DNA of 34,021 bases, taken from the NCBI GenBank assembly GCA_021811315.1, contig JAJZPF010000032.1, positions 1 through 34,021 on the forward strand, in the 5' to 3' direction. How positions within the stretch are numbered: the first letter of the stretch is position 1; every line of letters starts with the position of its first letter. The notes under the pieces were generated by a model that saw only the letters and a program-made list of their open reading frames with translations, did not search any database and had not been told where the DNA came from. The position numbers and the translations under genes were made by a program. Positions 16,770 to 25,345 of the stretch are shown one piece after another. This DNA is from a bacterium. GTDB lineage: Bacteria > Elusimicrobiota > Elusimicrobia > Elusimicrobiales > UBA9959.

Positions 16770-17519
16770 TTAGAAGCTGGTGTTATACCTCATCTGGACC
16801 ATGCGCTCGGCCTTGCGCTGGAAGCCGTTGGAGAACTTCCCGTTGCGGCCTATCTCGCGCATGCCCATGTCCAGCTGGAAATACGGGGTGACGTAGAGGC
16901 GGATCCCGGCGTTGAACCTGGAGGGGTCGTCGCTATGGAAGAGGCTGTCCAGCTCCAGCATGAAGGCGATCTTGTCCTCCAGCGTATAGTTGACGCCGAG
17001 GAAGCCGAAAAGGTAGTTATTGTCGAAATCCGGCACGTTGAAGCCGCCGTGCAGCGCCAGGCCGGCCAGGCCTATCTCTTTCGAGCCCGCGAGGTAGAGG
17101 CCCTTGCCCTTCTCGAGGTATTTCTTATCCGCCGCGTTATAGTAATAGCCCTGCCCGTCGTAGCCTACGGCGGCGGCCGGGATATAATACCCCCCGTCGT
17201 AAAAGCGGAACTTCACCTGTATTTCCGGGCGGCGCATCTTTATGCCGGATTCAGACCCGATCAGCTTGTCCACCGACATGGAGGCGCCGATATTAAGCCG
17301 CTCCTGCACGCCGAAATTCAGCCCGCCCAGCACGCCGCCCCCGGTATAGAAGCGGGTCTTCAGCATAAAGCCGTAATAGTCGAGGATGCCGGCGGTGGGG
17401 ATGTCTATCATCTCCACGTCGGGGATGACCACCGACTCGCCATTGTCTTTATCTTTCGCGGCCGCGGCGGGAATGGCCGCCAGGAGCAGCAGGGCCAGAA
17501 CGCAGTTTATTTTTTTCAT
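16770..17519 (-). CDS. Small outer-membrane beta-barrel-like protein, function unknown
   Basis: This 249-residue protein has a clear signal peptide (about 21 residues, ending AAAA-K) and then alternating amphipathic segments rich in Gly, Tyr and Phe (GYDGQGYYYNAADKKYLEKG, LFGFLGVNYTLEDKIAFMLELDSLF), ending in the aromatic ...MRYNTSF. That pattern suits an outer-membrane beta-barrel assembled by BAM. It matches no specific family that I can name with confidence, although it resembles the YjbH/LptD-independent small barrels often annotated as hypothetical outer-membrane proteins. The ATG at 17519 follows a good AGGAAGGAAAG ribosome-binding stretch. It lies 28 bases downstream of dnaE and is probably co-transcribed with it. 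Confidence 0.72.
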   Translation of the reverse strand: MKKINCVLALLLLAAIPAAAAKDKDNGESVVIPDVEMIDIPTAGILDYYGFMLKTRFYTGGGVLGGLNFGVQERLNIGASMSVDKLIGSESGIKMRRPEIQVKFRFYDGGYYIPAAAVGYDGQGYYYNAADKKYLEKGKGLYLAGSKEIGLAGLALHGGFNVPDFDNNYLFGFLGVNYTLEDKIAFMLELDSLFHSDDPSRFNAGIRLYVTPYFQLDMGMREIGRNGKFSNGFQRKAERMVQMRYNTSF

Positions 17520-17547
17520 CTTTCCTTCCTTGTATTTTGCATTGAAC

Positions 17548-20500
17548 CTAAATTTCAGACCCCGCTTTCACTTTCCATGACTTCTCGCCCAGCAGTCTTT
17601 CTATCTCGTGCAGGAGGGCGTCGCTCAGCAGCACCCTCTCCGTGGTCTCTATCATAAAGGTGCCGCGCCCCTTGGCGTTCACCTGGAAATGCACGGGGCA
17701 CTCGCCGTGGTTCTTGCCCAGCGCCGTTCTCAGCTCCTGCAGCTGCTTCTCGTCGAAAAGTATGCCCTCCGGCAGGTTCAGCACCAGGCCGCGGGCCCAT
17801 TTGTTCATGGCGTCGAAAAGGCCGTAGGCCTCTTCGGCTATCAGCTCGTAGTTCTGCTCGCCGAAATCCGACTTCTGGACCTTGCCCAGCACTACAACTA
17901 TCTTGTTCGGCCCGAGCTGCGAGCCGTAGATCTTGTATTTCTTAGGGAAAAGGCAGACCCCGACGTTCCCGGTCAGGTCCTCCACCTCGAACTTGGCCAT
18001 CGCCTCGCCGGTCTTCTTGGTCTGGATATTCTTGAACTGGGCCACTATGCCGGCGACGCGGACCATGGCCCCCTCCTCGAAACCGCCGGCCAGCACTTTA
18101 TCGGCCTGCGCGCTGGAGACCATTGCGAGGTGGCGGCGGTAGCTGTTCAGCGGGTGGCCCGAGAAATAAAAGCCCAGCACCTCGCGCTCGTTCTTTAGGA
18201 GCGCGTGCTCGCTCATCACGGCGGAGGCCTTTTTTTCCTCGCCGAAGAGCATGGCCTGGTTGATGTCGGCTATCTTGCCGCCGCAGAAGGCCTCCACGGC
18301 GGCCATCGCCTTCGTGCGGGAGATCTCCGGCTTCTCGGCGGGATAGAAGCCGTCGTAAGCCCCGCCCTTGGCCAGCGATTCCACCACGCGCTTGTTCAGC
18401 TGCTTGGAATCCGCGCGCAGGGTGAATTCCTCGAAGGAGCGGAACGGGCCGTTCCTGTCCCGCTCGGCCACCAGGGTTTCCACCACGCCCTCGCCGACGT
18501 TCTTTACGGCGGTCAGCGCGAAGCGGATGGCGGGTTTCCCCTGCTGGTCCTCAATGGAAAATTTCTTCTGGGAGCGGTTGACGCTCGGGCCCAGGATGCC
18601 TATTTCCATGTCCTGGGCTTCGCCTATGTAAGTGACCAGCTTATTCTCTTTCTCCTCGGAGTTGACGGCGCTCTTGCCTATCTCGCTGGTCAGCAGGGCG
18701 GCCATGAATTCCACCGGGTAATTGGCTTTCAGCCAGGCGGTCTGGTAGGCGACCAGGGCGTAGGCTACGGAATGCGACTTATTGAAGCCGTACTCGGCGA
18801 ACTTCGCCATATCGTCGAAGATCTTGTTGGAGAGCTTGTTGGAAACGTCGTTGAATTTCTTGGCCTGCTCCACGAACTTGGAGCGCATCTTCTCCATCAC
18901 GTCGAGCTTTTTCTTGCCCATCGCCTTGCGGAAATCGTCGGCCTCGCTGGGGGTGAACTTGGCCAGGCTCTTGGCGATCTCCATGACCTGTTCCTGGTAG
19001 ACCATCGTGCCGTAAGTGTCCTTCAGGATGGGCTCCAGCAGCGGGTGGTCGTAGGTGATCTTTTTGCGGCCGTGCTTGCGCTCCACGAAAGTCTCTAGCA
19101 TCCCGCTGTTGATGGGGCCGGGACGGTACAGGGCGACCAGGGCGGCGATGTCGCTGAAGACCGTGGGCTTGAGGCCCTTCACCAGCTTCTTCATGCCGTC
19201 GCTTTCGAGCTGGAACACCCCGGTGGTCTTGCCCTCGCAGAGCAGGTCGAAGGTCTTCTTGTCGTCCATCGGGATGGAATAGATGTCGAAATCCTTCTTG
19301 CCGGCCGCGCGCAGGAACTCGCAGGCGGTCTCGATGACGGAAAGGGTGCGCAGGCCCAGGAAGTCCACCTTGAGCATGCCGAGGCTGCCCAGCATGTTCC
19401 CGTCGTACTGCGTGGTGACTATTTCCTTGGTGTTGCGGTTGGAGAGCGGCACGTAGTTGGTGATCTCCTCCTTGGAGATCACGACGCCGGCGGCGTGCAC
19501 CCCGGTGTGGCGCCTGAGGCCCTCCACCTTCAGCGCTATGTCGAACAGCTTCTTGATCTTGGGGTCGCGGCCGTACTCCTTCAGCTCGTTGACCTCGTTG
19601 AGGGCTTTATAAAGCGTGGCCTTGGGATCGGCGGGGACCAGCTTGGCTATAGCGTTGATCTCGGTGAGGGGGATGTTCATCACGCGGCCCACGTCGCGGA
19701 TAGCGCTCTTGGCCTTTATGGTACCGTAGGTAATGATATTGGCCACGCGCGCCGAGCCGTACTTTTCCCGCACATATTGGACGACCTTCTCGCGGCCTTC
19801 GTCGGAAAAGTCGATGTCGAGGTCGGGCATGCTCTTGCGGCCGGGGTTCAGGAAGCGCTCGAAGAGCAGGCCGTTGGGCAGCGGGTCCACCCTGGTGATG
19901 TCCAGCGTGTAGGCCACCAGCGCGCCGGCGCCGGAGCCGCGGCCGGGCCCGACGGGCACGCCGATGCTGCGCCCGTGGTTTATGAAATCCATGACGATCA
20001 GGAAGTAGCTGGAGAAGCCCATGTTCCTGATGACGCCGAGCTCGAACTCGAGGCGCTTGCGGTACTCTTCGCCGGCGCCGGGAACTTTCTTCTTGAGGCC
20101 AGCTTCGCAAAGCTCTTTGAGGTAATAAAAATCCGGGGCGTCGGGGTTCTTCGCCTTGAACTCGGGCGGGACGTCGAAAGCGGGCAGGTAGAGCTTGTCG
20201 GTCTCCAGCTTGAGGTCGCACATGGAGGCGATGTGCAGGGTGTTCTTAATGGCCTCGGGGGTGTGGGAGAAGAGCTTTATCATCTCTTCGGGGGACTTAT
20301 AATAAAGCTCATGCTGGGTCTGCTTCATCCTGTCGGGGTCGTCCAGAGTTTTGCCGGTGGAGATGCAGACGTGGGCTTCGTGGGCTTCCCAGTCCTCTTT
20401 TTTCGGGTAATGGCAGTCGTTGGTGGCCACCATGGGGATGCCGGTGCGCTTGGAGATCTCGATGAGGCCGGCCATGGCGGCTGTCTCTTCGGGGATGCCG

Positions 20501-21060
20501 TGGTCCATGAGCTCGAGGTAGAAATTGCCTTTCCCGAGGATGTCCTGGTACTCCATGGCCATCTTTGCGGCTTCGTCCAGATGTCCCTCGGCGCAGTTCC
20601 GGGCGATATGGGACTTGAGGCAGCCGGAGAGGCAGACGAGGCCGTCGGCGTGCTTTGCGAGGAGCTCGGAATCTATGCGGGGGTCGTGGTAGAAGCCTTC
20701 GAGGTAGGCGGCGGAGACCATCTTGATGAGGTTGTGGTAGCCGACGGCGTTCTTGGCGAGGACGGTCATATGCCCGTTCTCGCGGCGGCCCTGGCTCTTG
20801 TCCCTGTCTTTGCGGGAGCCGCGGGTGACATAGCATTCGCAGCCGAGGATGGACTTGAGACCGAGGTTCTTGGCCATGAAATAGAACTCCATGGCGCCGT
20901 ACATATTGCCATGGTCGGTGATAGCGAGGGCGTTCCCGGGATGCGCGGCCAGTCCCTTGAGGAAATCCGAGGGATTCCCGTGCCCGTCGGTAATGCGCAG
21001 CATCCCGTCAAGCAGCGAGTACTCGGAGTGGTTATGAAGATGAATAAAGCTAGGTTGCAT
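17548..21060 (-). CDS. dnaE: DNA polymerase III alpha subunit
   Basis: This 1170-residue C-family replicative polymerase shows, in order, a PHP domain (residues about 4-280) with intact metal-type motifs HLHNHS (7-12), TDHGN (48-52) and NDCHY (214-218); the palm with the catalytic PDLDIDF block (412-418); the glycine-rich VGPGRGSGAGALVAY; the fingers/beta-binding region; and a C-terminal OB fold (VRVAGIVAQFKNIQTKKTGEA, about residues 985-1010). Length and order are those of DnaE1, not PolC. PHP metal ligands being intact is compatible with PHP-linked proofreading, but this is not shown. The ATG at 21060 is chosen because the PHP begins at once; the frame continues upstream to 21105 without a plausible site. 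Confidence 0.97.
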   Translation of the reverse strand: MQPSFIHLHNHSEYSLLDGMLRITDGHGNPSDFLKGLAAHPGNALAITDHGNMYGAMEFYFMAKNLGLKSILGCECYVTRGSRKDRDKSQGRRENGHMTVLAKNAVGYHNLIKMVSAAYLEGFYHDPRIDSELLAKHADGLVCLSGCLKSHIARNCAEGHLDEAAKMAMEYQDILGKGNFYLELMDHGIPEETAAMAGLIEISKRTGIPMVATNDCHYPKKEDWEAHEAHVCISTGKTLDDPDRMKQTQHELYYKSPEEMIKLFSHTPEAIKNTLHIASMCDLKLETDKLYLPAFDVPPEFKAKNPDAPDFYYLKELCEAGLKKKVPGAGEEYRKRLEFELGVIRNMGFSSYFLIVMDFINHGRSIGVPVGPGRGSGAGALVAYTLDITRVDPLPNGLLFERFLNPGRKSMPDLDIDFSDEGREKVVQYVREKYGSARVANIITYGTIKAKSAIRDVGRVMNIPLTEINAIAKLVPADPKATLYKALNEVNELKEYGRDPKIKKLFDIALKVEGLRRHTGVHAAGVVISKEEITNYVPLSNRNTKEIVTTQYDGNMLGSLGMLKVDFLGLRTLSVIETACEFLRAAGKKDFDIYSIPMDDKKTFDLLCEGKTTGVFQLESDGMKKLVKGLKPTVFSDIAALVALYRPGPINSGMLETFVERKHGRKKITYDHPLLEPILKDTYGTMVYQEQVMEIAKSLAKFTPSEADDFRKAMGKKKLDVMEKMRSKFVEQAKKFNDVSNKLSNKIFDDMAKFAEYGFNKSHSVAYALVAYQTAWLKANYPVEFMAALLTSEIGKSAVNSEEKENKLVTYIGEAQDMEIGILGPSVNRSQKKFSIEDQQGKPAIRFALTAVKNVGEGVVETLVAERDRNGPFRSFEEFTLRADSKQLNKRVVESLAKGGAYDGFYPAEKPEISRTKAMAAVEAFCGGKIADINQAMLFGEEKKASAVMSEHALLKNEREVLGFYFSGHPLNSYRRHLAMVSSAQADKVLAGGFEEGAMVRVAGIVAQFKNIQTKKTGEAMAKFEVEDLTGNVGVCLFPKKYKIYGSQLGPNKIVVVLGKVQKSDFGEQNYELIAEEAYGLFDAMNKWARGLVLNLPEGILFDEKQLQELRTALGKNHGECPVHFQVNAKGRGTFMIETTERVLLSDALLHEIERLLGEKSWKVKAGSEI

Positions 21061-21113
21061 TAATATATAAAAACAAAGCAAATCCCCGTGGCCAAACAGA
21101 ACCACCGGCCTTA

Positions 21114-21119
21114 ATTATA
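21114..21119 (-). promoter_or_regulatory. -10-like box for dnaE
   Basis: On the minus strand a perfect TATAAT occurs at 21119-21114, 53 bases before the dnaE ATG, in an AT-rich island between GC-rich sequence. Transcription would start near 21107, giving a leader of about 47 bases. No convincing -35 box is seen at the standard spacing, so this is a moderate call. Confidence 0.4.
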
Positions 21120-21195
21120 TAAATAATTAGGGCAGCTAAGGAATTACGGAGAGAAAAAGAGGGTTGAGAACCGCGAGATGCGAAGTCGGGGGCCT

Positions 21196-21314
21196 ACCGC
21201 AGGGGCCAGAACGCAAAACGCGTTCGGGCACACCGTGCCCTCACTCGGTATTCGCCTGCCGGGCTATGCAACCGGCAGGCTCAACGACGGTTTTTCTTAT
21301 CCTGCCCCCGCGGT
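21196..21314 (+). repeat. Structured interspersed repeat, copy A (cloverleaf-like)
   Basis: This is one of three copies in the window. The outer arms 21196-21206 and 21304-21314 pair over 11 positions with one A/C mismatch. Inside are three hairpins: GAACGC/GCGTTC (21209-21225, loop AAAAC), GGGCAC/GTGCCC (21226-21240, loop ACC) and GCCTGCCGG/CCGGCAGGC (21254-21280, loop GCTATGCAA). The copy at 33903 keeps the same 119-base length and pairing while changing paired bases in compensatory fashion. It lies in a 359-base gene-free gap between dnaE and the exported protein gene; besides the dnaE -10 box and the 21335 hairpin, nothing else stands out there. The frame across it is open but is explained by base composition. 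Confidence 0.75.
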
Positions 21315-21334
21315 CTCCCCCTCCACATCTCAGG

Positions 21335-21360
21335 TACGCAGATTACAGGAAATCTGCGTA
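21335..21360. repeat. Perfect inverted repeat with 10-base arms
   Basis: TACGCAGATT (21335-21344) and AATCTGCGTA (21351-21360) are exact reverse complements around the 6-base loop ACAGGA. It lies 20 bases after repeat copy A and 59 bases beyond the end of the exported-protein gene. It has no T run, so it is not a classical terminator; an RNA hairpin for 3'-end stability or a protein-binding dyad are alternatives. Confidence 0.6.
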
Positions 21361-21419
21361 TAATCCTTAAACAAAACCGCCGGTTTCCCGGCAGTTGCAG
21401 GGCAATCCAGATAAGCCAT

Positions 21420-22481
21420 TTATCTGCACGGACTGAACTTATCACCGTTCTCACATCCCCTTAATGACCGGACATCTAACGGTTTTTCTTTGAACAACTG
21501 TTGTTCTTCGGCATCCATTTTAGAAATATCTGACTTATCGGCTTTTTCTTTTCCTGCAGCGCTCAACCTTCTGACTACTTTTGCGCCATCTTTCTTTTTT
21601 ACAAGCAACAAGATATCGTCATTGTCGGCGAAAGAAGCGTTATATATTATTTCATCTTTCACTGTTTTTTTGTTAAAGATCTTTTTTTGCGGGAAAGACC
21701 AATAACTCAACATCGGCGGGGCCTCGCCAATGCCGTTGCTGTCTATTAAAACCTGGTTCCGGATTGAATTAAAATACACCCGCGCATACCAATTATCTAC
21801 ATCTTTCATCGGAGCGCCGTTTACTTTCTCGAAGAATTTTATTTTCCCGGTTACATCAATCCCTAATAGCGCCAATTGCTCTTTGGGGATAAATGCAAGA
21901 ATAAATAATATTTCACTATTTTTTGCCAATTGAGCATCGAAGCCCACGTTATATAAACTTTCAATAACGGCGTCATGGATGGAGTCTTCTCGTTTAAACG
22001 CAGTTATCTCTCGGCCGCTTTTATCAACAATTCGTATTGCACCGACAATACCCATTGATCCGTATAAGAGGAAAACATTACCTTGATTTGAAACCAAGAC
22101 ATCTGGACCACCTTCTCTGCCGCCACCATGGGTTTTCTTCACCCATAATAACCGACCTGTTTTATCAAACAGTTTTCTGGTATCACCGTACTCTAGAGGC
22201 ATATTTGTGTCTTCGAAAAAGAAATACTCTAAATTTTGAGAAGATGCTACCCAGCCATATTGCGTTTTGGGATGCTCTTTACCGTTAAGCACAAATTTAT
22301 CCTTGAGTGAATAGACACCTTCACCTAGTTTCCTGCCCTTTCCTTCTGCGACTAGTTTTTCCAGGTCTTCTATTTTGGCGGTGGAGATCGTCATGCCGGA
22401 AACAGGGGAGGTTGAGGGCTCGGCTTTCGCGGAGAGGGCGAAGGAAAGGGCGAGAAAAATGAGCGAGAGAGTCTTTTTCAT
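21420..22481 (-). CDS. Exported protein of unknown function in AT-rich island
   Basis: This 353-residue protein has a clear signal peptide (MKKTLSLIFLALSFALSAKA, cut before EPSTSP). The mature part has short repeated beta-type stretches such as KLFDKTGRLLWVKKTHGG and GAIRIVDKSGREITAFKRED, suggesting a beta-propeller-like or PQQ-like fold, but I recognise no family. The start at 22481 is chosen over 22574 because it begins the signal peptide. Base composition is unlike the neighbours: the 60 bases from 21481 contain only 21 G or C, and 21841-21900 only 25, while flanking genes are far richer. Two repeat copies in opposite orientation flank it, which together suggests acquisition by transfer. 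No obvious Shine-Dalgarno site precedes it. Confidence 0.75.
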   Translation of the reverse strand: MKKTLSLIFLALSFALSAKAEPSTSPVSGMTISTAKIEDLEKLVAEGKGRKLGEGVYSLKDKFVLNGKEHPKTQYGWVASSQNLEYFFFEDTNMPLEYGDTRKLFDKTGRLLWVKKTHGGGREGGPDVLVSNQGNVFLLYGSMGIVGAIRIVDKSGREITAFKREDSIHDAVIESLYNVGFDAQLAKNSEILFILAFIPKEQLALLGIDVTGKIKFFEKVNGAPMKDVDNWYARVYFNSIRNQVLIDSNGIGEAPPMLSYWSFPQKKIFNKKTVKDEIIYNASFADNDDILLLVKKKDGAKVVRRLSAAGKEKADKSDISKMDAEEQQLFKEKPLDVRSLRGCENGDKFSPCR

Positions 22482-22511
22482 GGAAATTTGTGTGGATTGT
22501 CCCCTGCATAG

Positions 22512-22540
22512 TTTATAGCAGAGATATCGGGGGTGCGCAA
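22512..22540 (-). promoter_or_regulatory. Promoter for the exported protein gene
   Basis: On the minus strand TTGCGC (22540-22535) and TATAAA (22517-22512) are separated by 17 bases, a good sigma-70-type match. The start would fall near 22505, giving a leader of about 24 bases before the ATG at 22481. The promoter sits only 15 bases from the near arm of repeat copy B, on its gene-facing side. Confidence 0.55.
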
Positions 22541-22554
22541 GACAGCGCGGGTGA

Positions 22555-22673
22555 CGCGGGGACCGGGTTAGCAAAAGCCCCTCGGAGGCCGAGGCTTGCG
22601 TAAGCGCCGAGGCCGAGAGCGGCAGGCGCGCGCACGGTGTGCGCGACGCCGATTTTGCGTTCCGGTCCCCGTG
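22555..22673 (-). repeat. Structured interspersed repeat, copy B (divergent, minus strand)
   Basis: Read on the minus strand this copy shares with the others the GGAACGCAAAA block, the CACACCGTG hairpin core (arms GCGCAC/GTGCGC) and the tail TTTTGCTAACCCGG. Its outer arms (22662-22673 with 22555-22566) pair over 12 positions with one A/C mismatch at the same place as in copies A and C. The third hairpin is replaced by a different GC-rich segment and the interior is about 8 bases longer. It lies directly upstream of the exported-protein promoter and opposite in orientation to copy A. Confidence 0.65.
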
Positions 22674-22743
22674 GCGCCTGCGACAGACACCGAGCGAACA
22701 ATGAATTGATGAAATATTGAGCCGGGGGGTTTTACGGAAATTA

Positions 22744-22749
22744 TATAAT
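22744..22749 (+). promoter_or_regulatory. -10 box abutting the Nudix gene start
   Basis: A perfect TATAAT lies at 22744-22749, only 6 bases before the ATG at 22756. Standard geometry puts transcription start on the ATG itself, so the mRNA would be leaderless. The GGAGG at 22751-22755 touches the ATG and is too close to act as a Shine-Dalgarno site for it. No good -35 box is visible. Confidence 0.45.
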
Positions 22750-22755
22750 TGGAGG

Positions 22756-23325
22756 ATGGCATTAAAGAAAGATAAGCATGCGGGGCTTACGGAAAATTTT
22801 CATAAGAAGCGGGTTGTTTATTCCGGGGTGGTGGATTTCAGGGCGGATACGGTGACGCTGCCGAACGGGAAGAAGGCGACGCGGGCTTTCATGGCGCATC
22901 CGGGGGCCGTGGCCGTGCTGCCGGTGCTGGACGACGGGAGAATCGTTCTGGTGCGGCAGTACAGGTATCCTGTGGCGGAAGCCACATTAGAAATTCCGGC
23001 GGGCAAATTGAACTCCGCTTCGGACAAGCCGCTTGGGCGGGTCAAAGCGGAGCTGAAGGAAGAAACGGGTTATACCGCGGCCAGCATCAAGCCGCTTATT
23101 TCTTTCTGGCCCACCACGGCTTTTTCCAATGAGATTTTACATATTTATACGGCTTCCGGGCTGCGCGGCGGCGCGCAGCAGAACCTGGACGAGGACGAAT
23201 TCGTCAACGTCGAGATCATGCCTTTTGAGAAGGCCTTGGGAATGGTAAAGAAAGGCGTCATCAAGGACGCAAAGACCATAATCGCTTTGCAGGCGTGGAA
23301 AATTAAATTACTGGAGAAAAAATGA
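22756..23325 (+). CDS. Nudix hydrolase, ADP-ribose-pyrophosphatase-like
   Basis: This 189-residue protein has the NudF-type layout: an N-terminal beta domain, then [20 protein letters not shown] (51-70) and the Nudix box from Gly 83 to Tyr 106, with the metal-binding run AELKEETGY. The substrate is probably ADP-ribose or a related nucleotide sugar (family knowledge). Two oddities: the box's usual Arg before Glu 99 is Ala 98, and the early Glu of the box is not clearly conserved, while Glu 99, 102 and 103 remain. The ATG at 22756 is chosen because an upstream frame to 22717 lies in promoter sequence. Its stop overlaps the transketolase ATG (ATGA, 23322-23325), so the two are coupled. Confidence 0.85.
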   Translation: MALKKDKHAGLTENFHKKRVVYSGVVDFRADTVTLPNGKKATRAFMAHPGAVAVLPVLDDGRIVLVRQYRYPVAEATLEIPAGKLNSASDKPLGRVKAELKEETGYTAASIKPLISFWPTTAFSNEILHIYTASGLRGGAQQNLDEDEFVNVEIMPFEKALGMVKKGVIKDAKTIIALQAWKIKLLEKK

Positions 23326-25286
23326 AATTCGACGCTACCGATACACTGTGCGTGAACACCCTCAGGACCCTTTCCATCGACATGGTCGGCCAGGCCGATT
23401 CCGGCCACCCGGGCCTGCCGCTCGGCGCCTCGCCGATGGCTTACGCCATCTGGGCCGGCCACCTCAAATTCGTCCCCTCCGACCCCGACTGGTTCGACCG
23501 GGACCGCTTCGTACTCTCCGCCGGGCACGGCTCGGCCATGCTCTATTCCATGCTCCACCTTTACGGCTACGGCCTCACCATGGAGGACCTGAAAAAATTC
23601 CGCCAGCTCGACAGCCTCACGCCCGGCCACCCGGAACACGGGCATACCAAAGGCGTGGAGACCACCACCGGCCCGCTGGGACAGGGTTTTGCCAATGCCG
23701 TGGGCATGGCCCTGGCCGAGCAGATGATGGCGAAAAAGCTGAACACTCCGGAGTTCTCCCTCGTAGACCATTTCACCTACGTGCTCTGCGGCGACGGGGA
23801 CCTGATGGAAGGCGTCTCCTACGAGGCGGCGTCGCTCGCCGGGCATCTCAAGCTCGGCAAGCTCATCTGCCTTTTCGACTCCAACAGCATCACCATAGAA
23901 GGCTCGACCAGCCTGTCCTTCAACGAGGATATGAAAAAGCGCTTCCAGGCCCAGGACTGGCAGGTGGTGGAAGTGGAGGACGGCAACGATCTGGACGAGA
24001 TCGACGCCGCGATAAAGAAAGCCAAGCGCGAGACCGAACAGCCCTCACTGATAATCGTGAAGACCCATATCGGCTTCGGCAGCCCGAAGCAGGACAGCAG
24101 CTGCGTGCACGGCGAGCCGCTCAAGCCCGCCGAGATCCTCGCCACCAAGAAAGCGCTGAACTGGCCCTCCACGGAGCCTTTCTTCGTGCCGGAAGAGGCG
24201 CGCGCGCGGTTCGCCGAACAGGCCGAAGCCGGCGAGAAGGACCGGAAGCGCTGGCTGAAACTTTGGAAAAACTACACCGCGGCCATGCCGGAAAAAGCCG
24301 AGCTGGCCAAGGCCATGCTGGGCCGCGAGATCCCCGAAAAACTTTTCAAGCCGGAGGATTCTTTCTTCGACAAGCCGATGGCCACGCGGGAGGCCTCGGG
24401 CAAGGTGATCAATTTGATAGCGGACGCGCTGCCCGGTTTCACCGGCGGCTCGGCGGACCTGGGCCCGTCCAACAAGACGGATTTCATAAAAGAACCCGGG
24501 CGCACCCTGCACTTCGGCATCCGCGAGCACGGGATGGCAGCCATCGTGAACGGCCTCGCCCTCCACGGCGGGCTCATACCCTTCGGCGCCACCTTCCTGA
24601 TCTTCTCGGATTATATGCGCCCCTCCATACGCCTGGCGGCGGTGATGCAGACCCCCTCCATCTTCGTGTTCACCCACGACAGCATCGGCGTGGGAGAGGA
24701 CGGCCCGACCCACCAGCCGGTGGAGCAGCTGATGAGCCTGCGCCTGATCCCGGGCCTGCTCGTCCTGCGCCCGGCCGACGCCTGGGAAACGCTTTACGCC
24801 TGGGAAGTCGCGGTGCGTTCCAAGCGCCCGGCCTGCCTCGCGCTTACGCGGCAGAAGCTGCCGCTTTACACCCAGTACCGCGAGAAAATAACCGAAGGCG
24901 TTAAGCGCGGGGCGTACCTCCTGCGCGGCCCTTCGACCGTTCCGACGCTGGAGCTGATAGCCTCAGGTTCCGAGGTTTCGCTGGCTTTCGAGGCCGCGGC
25001 TATCCTTGAGAAACAGGGCATCGCGGCCAGGATAATCTCCGTCCCCTCCTTCGAGCTTTTCCGCGAGCAGGACCAGGCCTACCGCAATTCCGTGATGATC
25101 CCCGGCCTGCCGAAACTGTGCCTCGAAGCCGGCCGCACCGTCGGCTGGAGCGATCTCGCCGGGCCCGATTCCGAGGCTATCGGCATCGACATTTTCGGCA
25201 AATCAGCCCCGGCGGGACAGGTATACGCCGCGCTGGGCCTGACGGCGGAGAAAGTGGCGGAAGCGGCGAAGAAGATGGTGAAGTAA
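23322..25286 (+). CDS. tkt: Transketolase
   Basis: Transketolase moves two-carbon units between sugar phosphates in the pentose phosphate pathway, using thiamine diphosphate. The 654-residue single chain has the N-terminal TPP domain ([18 protein letters not shown] at 27-44; GDGDLMEG at 157-164, followed by the DSNSITIEG stretch), the pyrimidine domain ([33 protein letters not shown]) and the C-terminal domain ending [15 protein letters not shown]. Both halves are in one chain, unlike the split archaeal or actinobacterial forms. The ATG is fixed by the 4-base overlap with the Nudix gene. A strong terminator follows 21 bases after the stop. With the PPi-PFK encoded in the window, it suggests an active sugar-phosphate network. 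Confidence 0.97.
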   Translation: MKFDATDTLCVNTLRTLSIDMVGQADSGHPGLPLGASPMAYAIWAGHLKFVPSDPDWFDRDRFVLSAGHGSAMLYSMLHLYGYGLTMEDLKKFRQLDSLTPGHPEHGHTKGVETTTGPLGQGFANAVGMALAEQMMAKKLNTPEFSLVDHFTYVLCGDGDLMEGVSYEAASLAGHLKLGKLICLFDSNSITIEGSTSLSFNEDMKKRFQAQDWQVVEVEDGNDLDEIDAAIKKAKRETEQPSLIIVKTHIGFGSPKQDSSCVHGEPLKPAEILATKKALNWPSTEPFFVPEEARARFAEQAEAGEKDRKRWLKLWKNYTAAMPEKAELAKAMLGREIPEKLFKPEDSFFDKPMATREASGKVINLIADALPGFTGGSADLGPSNKTDFIKEPGRTLHFGIREHGMAAIVNGLALHGGLIPFGATFLIFSDYMRPSIRLAAVMQTPSIFVFTHDSIGVGEDGPTHQPVEQLMSLRLIPGLLVLRPADAWETLYAWEVAVRSKRPACLALTRQKLPLYTQYREKITEGVKRGAYLLRGPSTVPTLELIASGSEVSLAFEAAAILEKQGIAARIISVPSFELFREQDQAYRNSVMIPGLPKLCLEAGRTVGWSDLAGPDSEAIGIDIFGKSAPAGQVYAALGLTAEKVAEAAKKMVK

Positions 25287-25300
25287 AAACCGCCGGACGC

Positions 25301-25335
25301 AAAAAAACCGCCGGGCAGCCGGCGGTTTTTATTTT
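25301..25335 (+). terminator. Bidirectional intrinsic terminator between tkt and lptG
   Basis: CCGCCGG (25308-25314), loop GCAG and CCGGCGG (25319-25325) form a perfect 7-base stem, preceded by seven A (25301-25307) and followed by TTTTTATTTT. The A and T tracts extend the stem, and either strand shows a T run after it, so it can end both tkt (plus) and lptFG (minus, stop at 25346). Confidence 0.9.
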
Positions 25336-25345
25336 ACCCGGAAAT

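Noticed and set aside
19495..21063. Plus-strand open frame of 522 codons opposite dnaE
   Set aside because: Antisense to the conserved DnaE PHP and palm regions; no recognisable domain or ribosome site.
21164..21370. Small protein of 68 residues over repeat copy A
   Set aside because: Same-frame peptide occurs in copy C, but changes between copies preserve base pairing rather than amino acids.
22513..22701. Small protein over repeat copy B on the minus strand
   Set aside because: Only GPERK is shared with the other copies; best explained as repeat DNA plus promoter.
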